DNA from: Volutella citrinella
Lineage: Eukaryota > Ascomycota > Sordariomycetes > Hypocreales > Nectriaceae
Assembly (NCBI GenBank): GCA_034401135.1
Contig: JAWZSP010000007.1
Location: 4,092,001-4,156,000 of the forward strand
DNA: 64,000 bases
Reading direction: 5' to 3'
Shown: piece after piece, positions 10,975-21,157 of the stretch
Layout of the letters: each line of letters opens with the position of its first letter
Numbering within the stretch: the first letter of the stretch is position 1
Translations under genes and position numbers: made by a program
Notes under the pieces: model-generated
The model's input: the letters and a program-made list of their open reading frames with translations, nothing else
The model's database searches: none
What the model was told of the DNA's origin: nothing

Positions 10975-11589
10975 TCCGGCGGCGTGTGTCTCATCTCGCG
11001 GAGGCGACGGCGGCGGCGACCATGGAGGGCGGGCGGAATGTTTGAAGAGTCTGGTGTCGGTCGGTGGTGTGGCAAGGAAGACGAAAATTGAAGAGTCTGG
11101 AGAGGCTGGGGTAGCGGCCAGAAGTAATCTGGAGAAGCGCCAGGGCCTTCAGCGGCTGTCGGGGGGAGGGGGCGAAGGGAAGCAGCACGTACAGGGCTTG
11201 TCGGTAAATTGGCGGAACGTGCCCCCCCAAGAGAGGAGCCTGTGGCAACTGGCAAGCAAGCGAGTTGCAGACTGCGGAGCGGTGCTAGGCTCGACGAGGA
11301 CAGGGGCATCCCCAGCGGCCGACCCGAGCAGTGCCAAAGAGTGGTCCGCAGGGTCGCTAGCCCGGCCTAGGTCCAGCCGTCGCCGCTCTGGCCACGCCGT
11401 GGTGGGAGCTGGAATCCGGGGCACCGGGGCTAAATTACTCATGGGAACCGCAGTGTCTAGCCCTATGCGGCGTTAGCGGGCACCGAAAGGCCAGGACTCG
11501 CGACAAGTGAGCGTGGGCCCTCGTGGGCTTCGGTGTAGGTGGGCTGGGTGCGTGGGCCACTGGAGGGGATCACTGGGGCGGGACCACTA

Positions 11590-11646
11590 GGGGGGAGGGG
11601 AGGGGAGGGGCGTAGGGGGGAGGGGAGGGGAGGGGCGCTGGGGGGG
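11590..11646 (+). repeat. G-run tract with two copies of a GGGGAGGGGAGGGG block
   Basis: The plus strand carries eight or more runs of four to seven G in 57 bases, arranged as two near-identical blocks separated by cgta. This satisfies the usual G-quadruplex pattern several times over. It lies about 620 bp upstream of the PTH11-like gene start, so the G strand is the template (antisense) strand for that gene. A regulatory role is only a possibility. Confidence 0.8.
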
Positions 11647-11905
11647 ATCGCCAGGATGCGCCGTCGCCCCCAACGAGGCATGCCAGTTGGTCGGTCCTCC
11701 CGGTGCAAACTCTAAAGCGTGCCTCAACCGGTCGGCTTGCAGTTAGGCTGGGCTGCATCCTTGTTCCTTCTGGGCATGGAATCTGCCGTTCCGGACTGTG
11801 CTGTGCGCTGCATGACACACGCGCGAATAAACCAGTAGTCAGCCAGGTGCGGGATTCTATTCATAGCAGCAGCCAATCCTTCATCGCGATAAGGTCATCC
11901 ATCAA

Positions 11906-11935
11906 GCAGGCAGATGCAGGGAGATGCAGGCAGAT
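11906..11935 (+). repeat. Short tandem repeat, about 10-bp period (gcaggcagat-like, three copies)
   Basis: Three successive near-copies of the ten-mer gcaggcagat occur. Another decamer pair (caggcgggct/gcaggcgggc) follows about 25 bp downstream. The array is too short to assign to a known element. Confidence 0.6.
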
Positions 11936-13141
11936 AGTAGCAGTTCGTTCGGTGATCCAGACAGGCGGGCTGCAGGCGGGCAGAGGGCAACAGTTTGTTA
12001 ATTGAGACATGGCGCCGCTGTGGAGACTGGAGAGGCGCTATGTCCCGAGACATGCAGGGCGACGCCAAACGGGTTGGGTTCAATGATATAGACGCACAAT
12101 GTCGTCGTGGCAGAGTACGTGTCGCTAGGGCTGCACAATTAGTTTGCCTGTTTCACAAGTGCATCTGTATCAGTGTCTCACCAAACGAGTCTTGAGGACA
12201 GCATGCCTTGGTCTCGTCGAAGCGAGCCAGCGTCCCGATGCGCTTGACACGCCGAGTGTCGTGTCATAGAGTTGCCATTCTGGAGAGCCTGCTTCCTTCG
12301 AGCGCTGCAACTCGCCAACCGCGAACATAGTCGAAGCAGTTACTGACTACCATGAACTGGTGTGTTGGTGGTAGTCGCTGCGCCTCGTCACACAGACGTC
12401 GGGCCGACGATTTGATACGAAGCTGTGACCTGAACGCGTCCTCTGCGAGTGCTGCCTCTGTGTTGGCATAAACACCAAGCTCTGCAAACGAGTGTCTCGA
12501 CTTCAAGCCTGCCAGACACCAACCTCGGACCGGTGCAAAGTCCCACCAGATGGCTGTGACGTGTACGTAATTGCATTGTGCGGCATGGTCAAGTGCGGCC
12601 GAGCCGCCGAGATGGCAATCGTGGACCTGGATGCAAGAAATATCGGGCCTAGCGCATTTCGGTGTTGTAGGTAATTAGCGAGTCCCGCTGTTTGGGTACG
12701 GCCCGAAAGGCGATATTCAGGCGATAATAAAACATGCATCTGTCTGCCAGCGACAACTGTTCGCCGTAGCTTAATAATAAAAATGCAGGTTGTTGAAAAA
12801 CTTTAGGTCTGACAAATTCTAGTGCGGCCGACCGTATTATAAATCACTCGACGCTGCGAGTGCAAGACATCACACTGACGGGAACAACACGGGGAGGGTG
12901 ATTGACGTCAACTGCGGTGGCTTACAAACGCGGCACAGTGATTTTTGCAGCTCAATTAGCGCTGTCGATCAAACGTTGCTTTTGCGAAAGATGTGAGCCC
13001 AAGCGATAACGTCACAGTGCATGTATAAAGACACTCGTTTCCCGACAAAGAAAACTCCAAGTATTTGAACTCACTCTACAGTGCTGATTCGCGTAAACAT
13101 CGCTACGCGCTACGCCCAGACTGCGCAGTATCCTGATCAAA

Positions 13142-14307
13142 ATGAGTGCACCCAGCGTCCTTTTCGTCGGAGCCTCTGGCTACATGTAAGACCTTTAACA
13201 AGATGAGATTCGACGGTTCTAACAGGAGTAGCGGCGGTTCGATTCTTGACCGCCTTTTGAAGTCGACAGACGTCAACCTCAGGTCGGCGACCTACACGGC
13301 ACTGATTCGAAGCCCGGAGCAGGCCTCCAGACTGCTCGAGTGCAATGTCAAGCCAGTCCTGTTCAAGGGACTCGACGACGTCGACTTTTTGCGCCAACAA
13401 GCTTCAAACTTTGACATTGTCATCAACTCTGCCGACGCATTCAATTCGAAAGGTGCCGAAGCCCTTATTCTCGGGCTAGGTGATCGACAGAAGAATACTG
13501 GCAAGGAGACGATTTACTTGCATGTGCGTGTCATTACTTGTTACCCATTATTGCGCTCGTACTTACGCTTCTTCACAGACGTCAGGCACATCCTCTGTCG
13601 GGCAGTACCCCGTTCCGGAATCAACTGCAGACCGTATCTTTCTGAGTGACAAGGATGATGTATACAGCTATCTTGTCGAGAGAGAGCGGGAAAGACCGTA
13701 TGCGCAGCGGACAACGGATGTTGCCGTCGTGGAGACGGGGCTCTCTGCCAATGTCAAGACACTGATAATCATGTCGCCCACAATCTACGGTCCTGGTTCC
13801 GGACTGTTCAATCGCGAAACAATCCAGATTCCAGGAGTCGTCAAGAGGACACTGCGACGTGGCAAGGCAACAGTCCACAGCAATGGCACCGGACAGTGGG
13901 ATCATGTACACATTGACGATCTCACCAAGCTGTACGAGCTGCTCTTCGGCCGTCTGTTGCGCAAGGAGTCGCTTCCCACAGGCAAAGAGGGCATCTACTT
14001 TAGCGAAAACGGACACTTCAACTGGAAGGAAGCTTCGATAGCCATCGCTAATGCGGGTGTAGAACTGGGGGCGTTGAAGACCAACGAAGTTGATGAGTTG
14101 GGATCGGAAGAATGGTTCACGGTCCTTGGGAGGACGCCGACTGCTTCAAACCTACAGGCTGGGGAGCTTGGCTTTGCCAGCTGGAGCAGAACATCGGCAG
14201 ACCTGGGCCGTAGTCTCGGCTGGGTACCAGAGCATGGGCAAAAATCTTGGGAGGAACATTTTCTACCAACATTCAAGGCCGTTTTAGACGCCGAGAAGAA
14301 AGAATGA
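13142..14307 (+). CDS. NAD-dependent epimerase / NmrA-like Rossmann protein, three exons
   Basis: Exons 13142-13185, 13226-13523 and 13579-14307 give 356 residues. Both introns are GT-AG (GTAAGA...ACAG, only 40 bp, and GTGCGT...ACAG). The N-terminus reads SAPSVLFVGASGYM, a nucleotide-binding start. The exon 1-2 join turns the usual GATGYIG into GASGYMSSGG, so the dinucleotide loop is slightly longer than usual. Later landmarks are FDIVINSADA, YLHTSGTSSVG and the epimerase-like block IMSPTIYGPGSG with HVHIDDL. This matches fungal proteins annotated as nucleoside-diphosphate-sugar epimerases of the extended SDR class. The YxxxK catalytic pair is not obvious to me, so enzymatic activity is uncertain. 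It is probably cytosolic. Confidence 0.85.
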
Positions 14308-14460
14308 GAGACTTGGATCTTCCGTTCAGGAGGGTAGCAGCTATGAATAGCACCCGTCGACATGACCACCTTCGGCATAGGATTCACAGGACAAGAATAG
14401 GGCAGAAGTTTCTGGCATGACGTGGTAGATATTTTGTACAAAATAATAACAGAAACAAAC

Positions 14461-16523
14461 TTATTCCTTCTCATGATCGAAAATCTTACCAGGGTTTCTA
14501 GTCAAACTGTTAGCATCACACGCTCTCTCTGCTGAGAAACCGGACAGCTTACAGAATCCAGTGGGGGTCGAGGGCGTATTTGAGCGATTTCTAGACCACG
14601 TTAGGTGACTATTCATCTCCCAGTAGCATGCAGCCTCTTACCATGACATCAATTGTGTCCTGTCCAAGCTCCAGTAGCAGCGAGTCCTTCTTGGCCCAGC
14701 CGATGGCATGCTCCCCGGTGCATGTCCCGTCCATCTCCATGGCGCGCTGGTCCATCTTCTTGACGTATGAAAGCACGAGCGCAACCTGCTCGGGATCTGT
14801 CTTGTCATAGATGATGTTGCCGTGGAAGTTGCCGTCGCCAATGTGGCCCTTTATGCCGGCAAACAGATTGAGCGCCGTCATTTCCTTCTTGCTGACCTCG
14901 ATCAAGTCTGCCAGACGACTGATTGGCACTGCAACGTCAGTGTGCCCTACGAGATGAATCAAGAATTAGTCAAGACTGCTGCAGAGACGGTTAAAGGTTC
15001 GCGGCGAGACGTACAGACATCCTCGGATTCAGAGCAACGAGCCCTGAACGCCCACAGGGATTCTTTACGGGCCGACCAGAGCAGTTCCTGTTCCTTGGCA
15101 TCTGCAGCAAACTCAAACTTTCCAGCCCCGTGACGTGAAGCAATGGTCCTCACGCGATCGATGAAGCTCTTGACGTCGCCACTGGTTCCTGCGAATTTGA
15201 AAAAGAGGGTTGGCGACTCGGTCCACACTCGGGGAGCAGTGGCGCCGCTCTGGTTGACGACTTGCATCTGGACCTCGTCCATGATCTCCATGGCGGTGAT
15301 GGGCACGGCGTTCTGCATCACGTCTGCAGCAGCGGAGGCAGCGTGCTTGAGGGTTGGGAAAGGGACGACGGCGACGGAGAATGATTCCGGCACAACGGCG
15401 AGTTTCAGTGTGGCTGTTGACGCAACTGGTTAGCCGTGAACTTGAGATGACATGGTAGATGGTGGAGTGTGGCAACCTTCTGTGACGATGCCGAGAGTGC
15501 CTTCGGATCCGACGAATATTCCATTCAAGTTGTAGCCAGCCGAGGACTTTCGCGGTCGTTTTCTCGTCTTGATGACTCGCCCATCGGCCAAGACGACTGT
15601 CAAGTTGAGGACCCAGTCCCTCATTGTGCCGTATCGCACCGCATGGGTGCCGGAACAATTAGTTCCAACCATGCCGCCTATCTTGGCAATTGGACCTAGA
15701 AACAAAAGCATTAGTCGGCCATGATCTGAGATTTTAAAAGTTGCTCATACTCGGATCTATGGGGAAGAAGAGCTTGGAGCCTCGTTCGGCCAGCTGCCTG
15801 TTCAGCTCGACCCAGCAAATTCCCGGCTGGACAACAACATCCATGTCGTCCTCGTGCAGCTGGATGATCTGATCCATTTCGGCGAAGTCGATGCTGACGC
15901 CACCGAATGGGGCCGAGAAGTTGCCCTCGACGGAAGAGCCACCGGAATACGGGATGATGGGGATCTTGTGCTCGTAGCAGATACGAGCAATTGTGCTGAC
16001 GTCTTTGGTGCTGCGAGGAAAAGCCACTGCAACTGGGAGAGTGTCTGGTTGGACCGTGGACCATTCCGAGTACCCGTGCCTTCGAAGCTCCTCGTCATCC
16101 AGGCTAATGATATCCTCGCCCAGCTCCGAGATGATTTGCGAAATGGCCTGTTTTCTTGGTTAACGAGGACACCCACGTAGAGCGAATGTATTGCATATGA
16201 TCATGAGGGTTATTTGCCTTTTCCAATGTTTGTTTGTTGGCATATGCTGGGTAAGGTAATCCATAGGAGCCTCGACTGGATGTAAATTGCATGGGGTCTT
16301 GTTTGGGCTCACCAAGCCGCCCAACACCGAACCCCAGGCCCAACGCAGTTACGGCGACACCAATCCACAGTGGGCTGACGGTGTTGGACTTTCCAGCTGA
16401 GGAGTGCGCCAAACGACGTCCCTCTGGAAGCCGATTTGCATGCCGTAGGCCCGAAGATGCTCGTCGGGGGCTATTCCGGGTAACGAGAGTCCCAATTGAG
16501 GGCGTGCGCCTGAAGAGTTGCAT
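14461..16523 (-). CDS. dld1: Mitochondrial D-lactate dehydrogenase (cytochrome), FAD-linked, seven exons
   Basis: Exons 16218-16523, 15751-16147, 15477-15695, 15015-15413, 14642-14946, 14553-14590 and 14461-14497 join in phase to 566 residues. The N-terminus is Arg/Ser-rich and lacks acids for 30 residues, followed by a hydrophobic segment (PLWIGVAVTALGLGFGVG): an inner-membrane-type presequence with anchor. The FAD-binding type 4 core has PYSGGSSVEGNF, IGGMVGTNCSGT and GSEGTLGI. The C-terminal lactate-oxidase domain carries GHIGDGNFHGNI and GTCTGEHAIGWAKK. The enzyme oxidises D-lactate to pyruvate and passes electrons to cytochrome c. Intron 1 is GC-AG (AAG/GCAAAT...ACAG). A GT-donor alternative just downstream would leave a 29-nt intron and break the conserved TLEKAISQI. 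The symbol follows the yeast orthologue family. Confidence 0.93.
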
Positions 16524-17134
16524 CTTAGAGGTAGTAATGGTTTAATGTGATGAGCTAAGATGCGGGATTCTCCAATGCGTTGCGCCATGGCACATTTAAA
16601 CCAGCGTCTAGACTCGTCGGATATTCAAGCCGAAGCTGGACTTGCATCTGGCGTGTGGGGAAGTTGATGAACCCCGGGTCTGGGGACTTCGGCAAAGAGC
16701 AAACTCATCGCCGGAAATTAAAGCCACAGCCAGGAATGATATGGGGTTCGAAGGAACTGCCGCCTATACCCCAGTCCTGCGGCCAAGTAATCATTTCGCC
16801 GGATAGCCTAAGCCCCTCAAACTCCCCGCCTCGACATTCTTTCCGGCAATGACTCTTTGTGGCCGTCGGTGGCTCTATTCAAGATGCCGATGAGTGGTAC
16901 CCACTTCGGCCCAGAGAACCCGAGACGGCCAATACGCCCGTACAAAACATCTCTCATGAGTAGTGACCAAGTAACACGTAAAAGGGCCATCCGTCCCATA
17001 ATCTACACATTCTCTTTGCCGCCCACTTTATATCTCATGATAATTCAGCTGCCTTGCTATGCCCTCCCAAGATCGGAGCGAGATACCGCTGAAGCACACA
17101 TTGCACCCAGGAGAGCTTCTCAAGACGGATGTCC
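16524..17134. other. Intergenic region
   Basis: About 0.6 kb between the dehydrogenase promoter and the end of the DUF4267-like gene. No features beyond ordinary composition were seen. Confidence 0.5.
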
Positions 17135-17590
17135 CTAAAGCAAAGATAAAATCCATGTTCCGAGCCCCAGGCCAACCGGAATCGCACCCCAATGGCCCCA
17201 TTGCCCTCCGCCCGTGATGTCTTTACTCACCCATCTGCGGTTGTAGGATGAGCGTCAAGCAGAACAGGAATGCAGCATGGGCGACAGAATCACTTACCCA
17301 TCTACGCTAGCCATAATCACCCCCGACAGCATGGTCACGCCCAGCGCCTTGTACGCCCCAAAGTACCAAGCCGCCACCTGAGAGATGCCAGCGACGATGC
17401 GCGTGGCGGCGAACATGCGGACCAAGCCATGGACCAGCTTCGCGTCTGATGGCGAGGGCCTCGGATAGCCGAGCTGCGACAGTGCACCGGCGGGATTGAG
17501 CAGGCCATAGAGGTTATTGAGGCCGATAAAGGTGCCCAGGCCAGCCGCGACACCGGCAAGGTGATGGACATTGACGGGAGAGGACGACAT
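17135..17590 (-). CDS. Small four-helix membrane protein, DUF4267-like, two exons
   Basis: Exons 17298-17590 and 17135-17234 join across a 63-bp GTAAGT...GCAG intron to 130 residues. The join turns SVDG into DGWVSKDITGGGQWGHWG, which restores the conserved GG-x-W-xHWG block seen near the end of DUF4267-type proteins. Four hydrophobic stretches can be seen: around LAGVAAGLGTFIGL, FAATRIVAGISQVAAWYFGA, ALGVTMLSGVIMA and IPVGLGLGTWILSLL. The function of the family is unknown to me. The gene is divergent from the enoyl-reductase-like gene, with 487 bp between the two ATGs. Confidence 0.75.
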
Positions 17591-17978
17591 GGTGATGTTG
17601 TCTGCGATGCGCTGGGTGCGTCAATTACAGATTCGACTGCGAAGAGGAGTAATGGACTATGACGCAAAGTCGGAGATTTAGGTTGTGCCGAACCTTAGTC
17701 TTAGCTTGATGCTAGCTCGCCTCGCTCGCGTGGGTTGTTTGTCTCAACGATGGCTCTCCTCATCGCGTCATAGGGCAACCAACCCATATCATTGGACTCT
17801 GGCTGTTATTCAATGGGCTCTAAATCTCAGGGATGGCGGAGCTCATCGAATGTTGTTTGGCGAGTCCGAACGGGCTACAAGGGTTGGATCGTGAGATTGC
17901 AAATCCCAATCCCGCGGGGTTTAGAGACTGTCCGGCTCGGGCGGGATTGGTCATCGGCCGACGCCAACTCGGAGGTCA

Positions 17979-17988
17979 TTATATAATT
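17979..17988 (+). promoter_or_regulatory. TATA-like element of the enoyl-reductase-like gene
   Basis: ttatataatt lies 90 bp upstream of the ATG at 18078, inside the 487-bp divergent promoter shared with the DUF4267-like gene. It is assigned by sequence and position only. Confidence 0.5.
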
Positions 17989-18077
17989 ATCTTGTTCCGT
18001 CATAGATATATTGACGAGCTGATCAATACTCGTCCTCCTAAGATCAGCACTGGCAAAAAACCCTCATCATCCTCGCA

Positions 18078-19184
18078 ATGCCTCACAAACCAGCATCCCT
18101 GCCCACAATGAAGGCCCTCGTCTCCACCAACACCATCATCAACCGCGTCAGAAACATCGCCATGGGCAGCACCCACGGCGCCGGCGCCTCCGTGCAAGAC
18201 AAGCCGATGCCCACCATCAACAGCAACCAGATCCTGGTCAAAGTCAAGGCCGTGGCACTGAACCCAACCGACTTCAAGCACATTGACTTCATCTCGCCAC
18301 ACAACAGTACCGGTGGTTGCGACTTTGCAGGCGTCGTTGACAAGATCGGCGGCGACGTCAAGACGTGGCAGGTTGGGGACCGCGTAGCTGGTCTTGTTCA
18401 TGGCGGTCTTTATCCCGACAAGGGATCATTCGCCGAGTATCTCAAGGCGGATGCAGATCTTGTGTGGAGGGTCCCCGACAGCATGTCCGATACCGACGCA
18501 ACAACATACGGCGTCTCGGCAGTCACAGCCATGCTGTCCCTTAATGTCCGCCACGGCCTGCCGTTTCCCAGTCAATCCGCGGCTGCCCAGCAATCATCCC
18601 CCTCTGATGCCATCTTCATCTACGCCGGGTCCACCAGCGCCGGCTTATTCCACATCCAAATCGCCAAGGCCGCTGGACATCGCGTCGTGACGACAGCCTC
18701 GCCTCGCTCATTCGACCTGGTAAAAAAGTACGGCGCCGATGCTGTATATGACTACAACTCACCTACTCTGGCGGCGGACATTGTTGCAGAGCACCCCGAT
18801 ATCTCCAAGGCTGTCGACTGCTACTCCGAAGGCAAGTCAACCGAGGTTTGCGCCCAAGTTATCAAGAACAAGGGGGGCACCGTCATCACGCTCCTGTCCA
18901 ACGGAAAATCCAGCCTTCCAAACGTCACGTACGACCTAGTCATGGCCTATACATGCCAGGGACAGGCATTCCAGTGGCTGGCACCGGTGGGACCAAAGTT
19001 TGCGGCCCGGCCAGAGGATCGCGAGGCTCTGGTGCGGTTCTACAGCCACCTGCCCCAGTTGACGGATATTCTGAAGCCAATTCCGACCTTTGAGCTGCCA
19101 CGGGGCTTTGATGGCATTCTGGAGGGGCTAGAAAATCTGCGACAAGGTCAGGTTTCCGGTGGGAAGCAGGTGGTGTTGATGTAG
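18078..19184 (+). CDS. Medium-chain zinc-type dehydrogenase, enoyl-reductase-like
   Basis: A single-exon gene of 368 residues. It has the two-domain MDR fold: a GroES-like N-terminal part with KVKAVALNPTDFKHID, GCDFAGVV and VGDRVAG, then a Rossmann part with IFIYAGSTSAGLFHIQIAKAAGHRVV. Structural-zinc cysteines are absent and the ALNPTD.K block is present. This is the pattern of fungal trans-acting enoyl reductases and toxD-like proteins, which act with polyketide synthases or on stand-alone unsaturated substrates using NADPH. No polyketide synthase lies nearby; the PKS at the right end is 36 kb away and of the non-reducing type. A housekeeping or detoxifying quinone/enone reductase is therefore equally likely. 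Confidence 0.88.
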   Translation: MPHKPASLPTMKALVSTNTIINRVRNIAMGSTHGAGASVQDKPMPTINSNQILVKVKAVALNPTDFKHIDFISPHNSTGGCDFAGVVDKIGGDVKTWQVGDRVAGLVHGGLYPDKGSFAEYLKADADLVWRVPDSMSDTDATTYGVSAVTAMLSLNVRHGLPFPSQSAAAQQSSPSDAIFIYAGSTSAGLFHIQIAKAAGHRVVTTASPRSFDLVKKYGADAVYDYNSPTLAADIVAEHPDISKAVDCYSEGKSTEVCAQVIKNKGGTVITLLSNGKSSLPNVTYDLVMAYTCQGQAFQWLAPVGPKFAARPEDREALVRFYSHLPQLTDILKPIPTFELPRGFDGILEGLENLRQGQVSGGKQVVLM

Positions 19185-19970
19185 ATGGCGTCGAGTTTCA
19201 AAGCCGACTGCGTTGCAATGTGTTTTTTTAGAAATCGTTTAGAAATCGATGATGGCTTGTGGCATTGCCAAACATGTCTTGTCTTGTGCTGCAATCATAC
19301 GACTTGTCGACCTTCTCTTACAGTGTTGCTGTTCCACGTCGTTTGAGAATGCAACATTGCACGCGAGGACTGCAGCTTTTTAACCAATGGTCTTGTCGTA
19401 GTTGCACATGGAATGATGCTGCATCCTGAAACAAGATGCATGTATAATCGCCATCGTTGCGCGTGTAATGGATCAAGAATGACACGCTGCCCAGACGACG
19501 GCCAGACGGAGACCCACAGCCAGCTGGCATGCATTGAGGAGCGGGTAAAGTCGGAGCCCATCAGCCCAAGGCCGGGGTCATCCGATCGTACGACAACCAA
19601 GCCAGTTTGACTCTGTGGGCGTCTGGCCACTGCAGCCCCCCCGACGTCTGCTGACTGGCAGGGCGTAATTCTTGCGTCATGGCGCTGGCCTGAGCAGCGT
19701 CCCGGCCCATCGCTGTTGGCTGGAGCGCTAGCGGTCAGCCTATTTCACGTCTCATATACCACACGTCCATCAGCCCAGTCGTTCGATGGCAGATTGCCGT
19801 CGCCGTCGAGATCCGTTCCCCGTATCCACATGCCTGGAGAGTTGGAGGATATTTATACCATGGGCGAATCTCCCCGAATGCTCGTAAAGATCTCTCTCCA
19901 CACCAAGCCTATTTCCACAGCCATCAATCAACCCTAGCCAATCTACCAAATTTCAGACTTTTACCCAATT
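19185..19970. other. Intergenic region with TATA-like element near 19850
   Basis: About 0.8 kb. A TATA-like tatttata at 19850-19857 lies about 115 bp upstream of the ATG at 19971 and supports transcription of the acidic orphan gene. No other feature was seen. Confidence 0.5.
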
Positions 19971-20717
19971 ATGCCTTCTGCATCTTGCATACAACCCCAG
20001 TCTGGCGCCATCACCGCCCGCAAGGGCATCGCTGACGATGACTACCTCGCGGGCCTGCACAGCCAGATGCACGCACACCCCCACGACGACCACCACGACA
20101 TCATCTTCAACCCCATCGACGACCATGCCGTCATCCCCTCAATGCCCTCCTCGGGTGCACACACTCCCCACTTTGGCCCTACAGACGACGAGGCCGTGTT
20201 GAGCGACATCCCATCCGAGAGCGAGTCGGAGCTCGAGATTTCGCCGTCGCCCCCAATTTCCCAGCGCCGCCACCGCAATGCCACCTCGATTTCCTCTGAT
20301 GATTTCGAGTTTCCCATCTTTCTGGGACGACAAGACGAGGACCTGGTCTCACGAGAGATGGCGCCGACTAGCCAGTCCATGCCCCAGACACACGTCGAGT
20401 CCGAGTCTGTGAATGCAGTCGACTTTCCCGTCTTCCTGGGTCGACAGGACGAAGAGGTCACTATCTTTGATCTGGAATGCGACCGAAAGGAAGACACAAA
20501 GCCCGTGGAGGCTTCGACCATGCCGCTCGTTGCAGCCCAAGACCATCCAGCTACCCTCTCTGGCTCCATGATGTCTTGGTGGCCCACGCTTGCTATGAAA
20601 TCAAGCATGGACGCCGAAGAAATGCAATTCGATGCCGAGAGCGACCTGCTCAAGACCTGGTGGGCCACGCCCATCTACTCTTTGGACTATGAGTGGAGCG
20701 AGAGGTTTTACGAGTAA
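19971..20717 (+). CDS. Acidic, probably disordered protein with a duplicated FPxFLGRQDE motif
   Basis: A single-exon frame of 248 residues. I do not recognise a family. It starts with a His/Asp-rich stretch (residues 33-53), then long Ser/Glu/Asp/Pro runs that should be disordered. Two copies of a ten-residue motif, FPIFLGRQDE at 114-123 and FPVFLGRQDE at 152-161, stand out, each preceded by D or V-D. Near the C-terminus two more related elements follow, SWWPTLA (202-208) and TWWATPI (229-235). Repeated short hydrophobic motifs in a disordered acidic chain look like linear docking motifs. There is a long open frame on the opposite strand (20042-20674), but the plus frame has the TATA-like element, a start close behind it and patterned motifs, so I prefer it. 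Confidence 0.6.
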   Translation: MPSASCIQPQSGAITARKGIADDDYLAGLHSQMHAHPHDDHHDIIFNPIDDHAVIPSMPSSGAHTPHFGPTDDEAVLSDIPSESESELEISPSPPISQRRHRNATSISSDDFEFPIFLGRQDEDLVSREMAPTSQSMPQTHVESESVNAVDFPVFLGRQDEEVTIFDLECDRKEDTKPVEASTMPLVAAQDHPATLSGSMMSWWPTLAMKSSMDAEEMQFDAESDLLKTWWATPIYSLDYEWSERFYE

Positions 20718-21157
20718 ATCTTTGGGTAACGGATTGGAGAGTGAAAGGAACGCCTCAACGCCGGAGAAAGGAAGATAGAAAGGGCAATTGGGCATCATGG
20801 TAACGAATCAATGACATCTCTGGCGTTAAGGATGGGTTTAAAGCGTGTCGGAGTTTGGATATCAACATCGAGTATGTACAATAGATTTAATCGCTCTTCA
20901 GTCGCCATAGATATTGCGCAGCCAGCTACTTCTGGCCTGGGAAGCAACTATTATCAATTATTTTACAAGATTTGCAGTCGTGAAATGTCCATTTAAACAT
21001 TTTTAAGCGACCCCTGTCAATAGCATAGGTGATTGACAATGCAGCGGGGATCTCATCAAATTGTTGGTGGTTTCAGGCGCATCGTGTTAATATACATTAC
21101 GAACCCCAGGAGAGGTCCTTCCTAATGAGTCCAACATAAAAGAGACTAGCTGACATC
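20718..21157. other. Intergenic region (3' flanks of two convergent genes)
   Basis: 440 bp between the ends of convergent genes, AT-rich toward the middle. Nothing else was seen. Confidence 0.5.

Larger units (their letters stand above)
10975..13141. other. 2.2 kb non-coding region, G-rich then mixed
   Basis: No gene is supported here. Frames such as 10907-11476 and 11703-12005 are low-complexity products of the skewed composition. The segment 10990-11660 is strongly GC-rich with G on the plus strand; 12750-13140 is more AT-rich and forms the promoter of the next gene. Two short repeats are listed separately. Confidence 0.5.

Noticed and set aside
10591..11476. Several overlapping plus-strand frames in the G-rich stretch
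   Set aside because: They are low-complexity Gly/Arg/Glu translations of GC-skewed DNA and of the antisense of the PTH11-like gene.
20042..20674. Long antisense frame (210 codons) opposite the acidic orphan gene
   Set aside because: It mirrors the Ser/Asp-rich composition of the plus strand and has no motif; the plus frame has a TATA-like element and patterned repeats.
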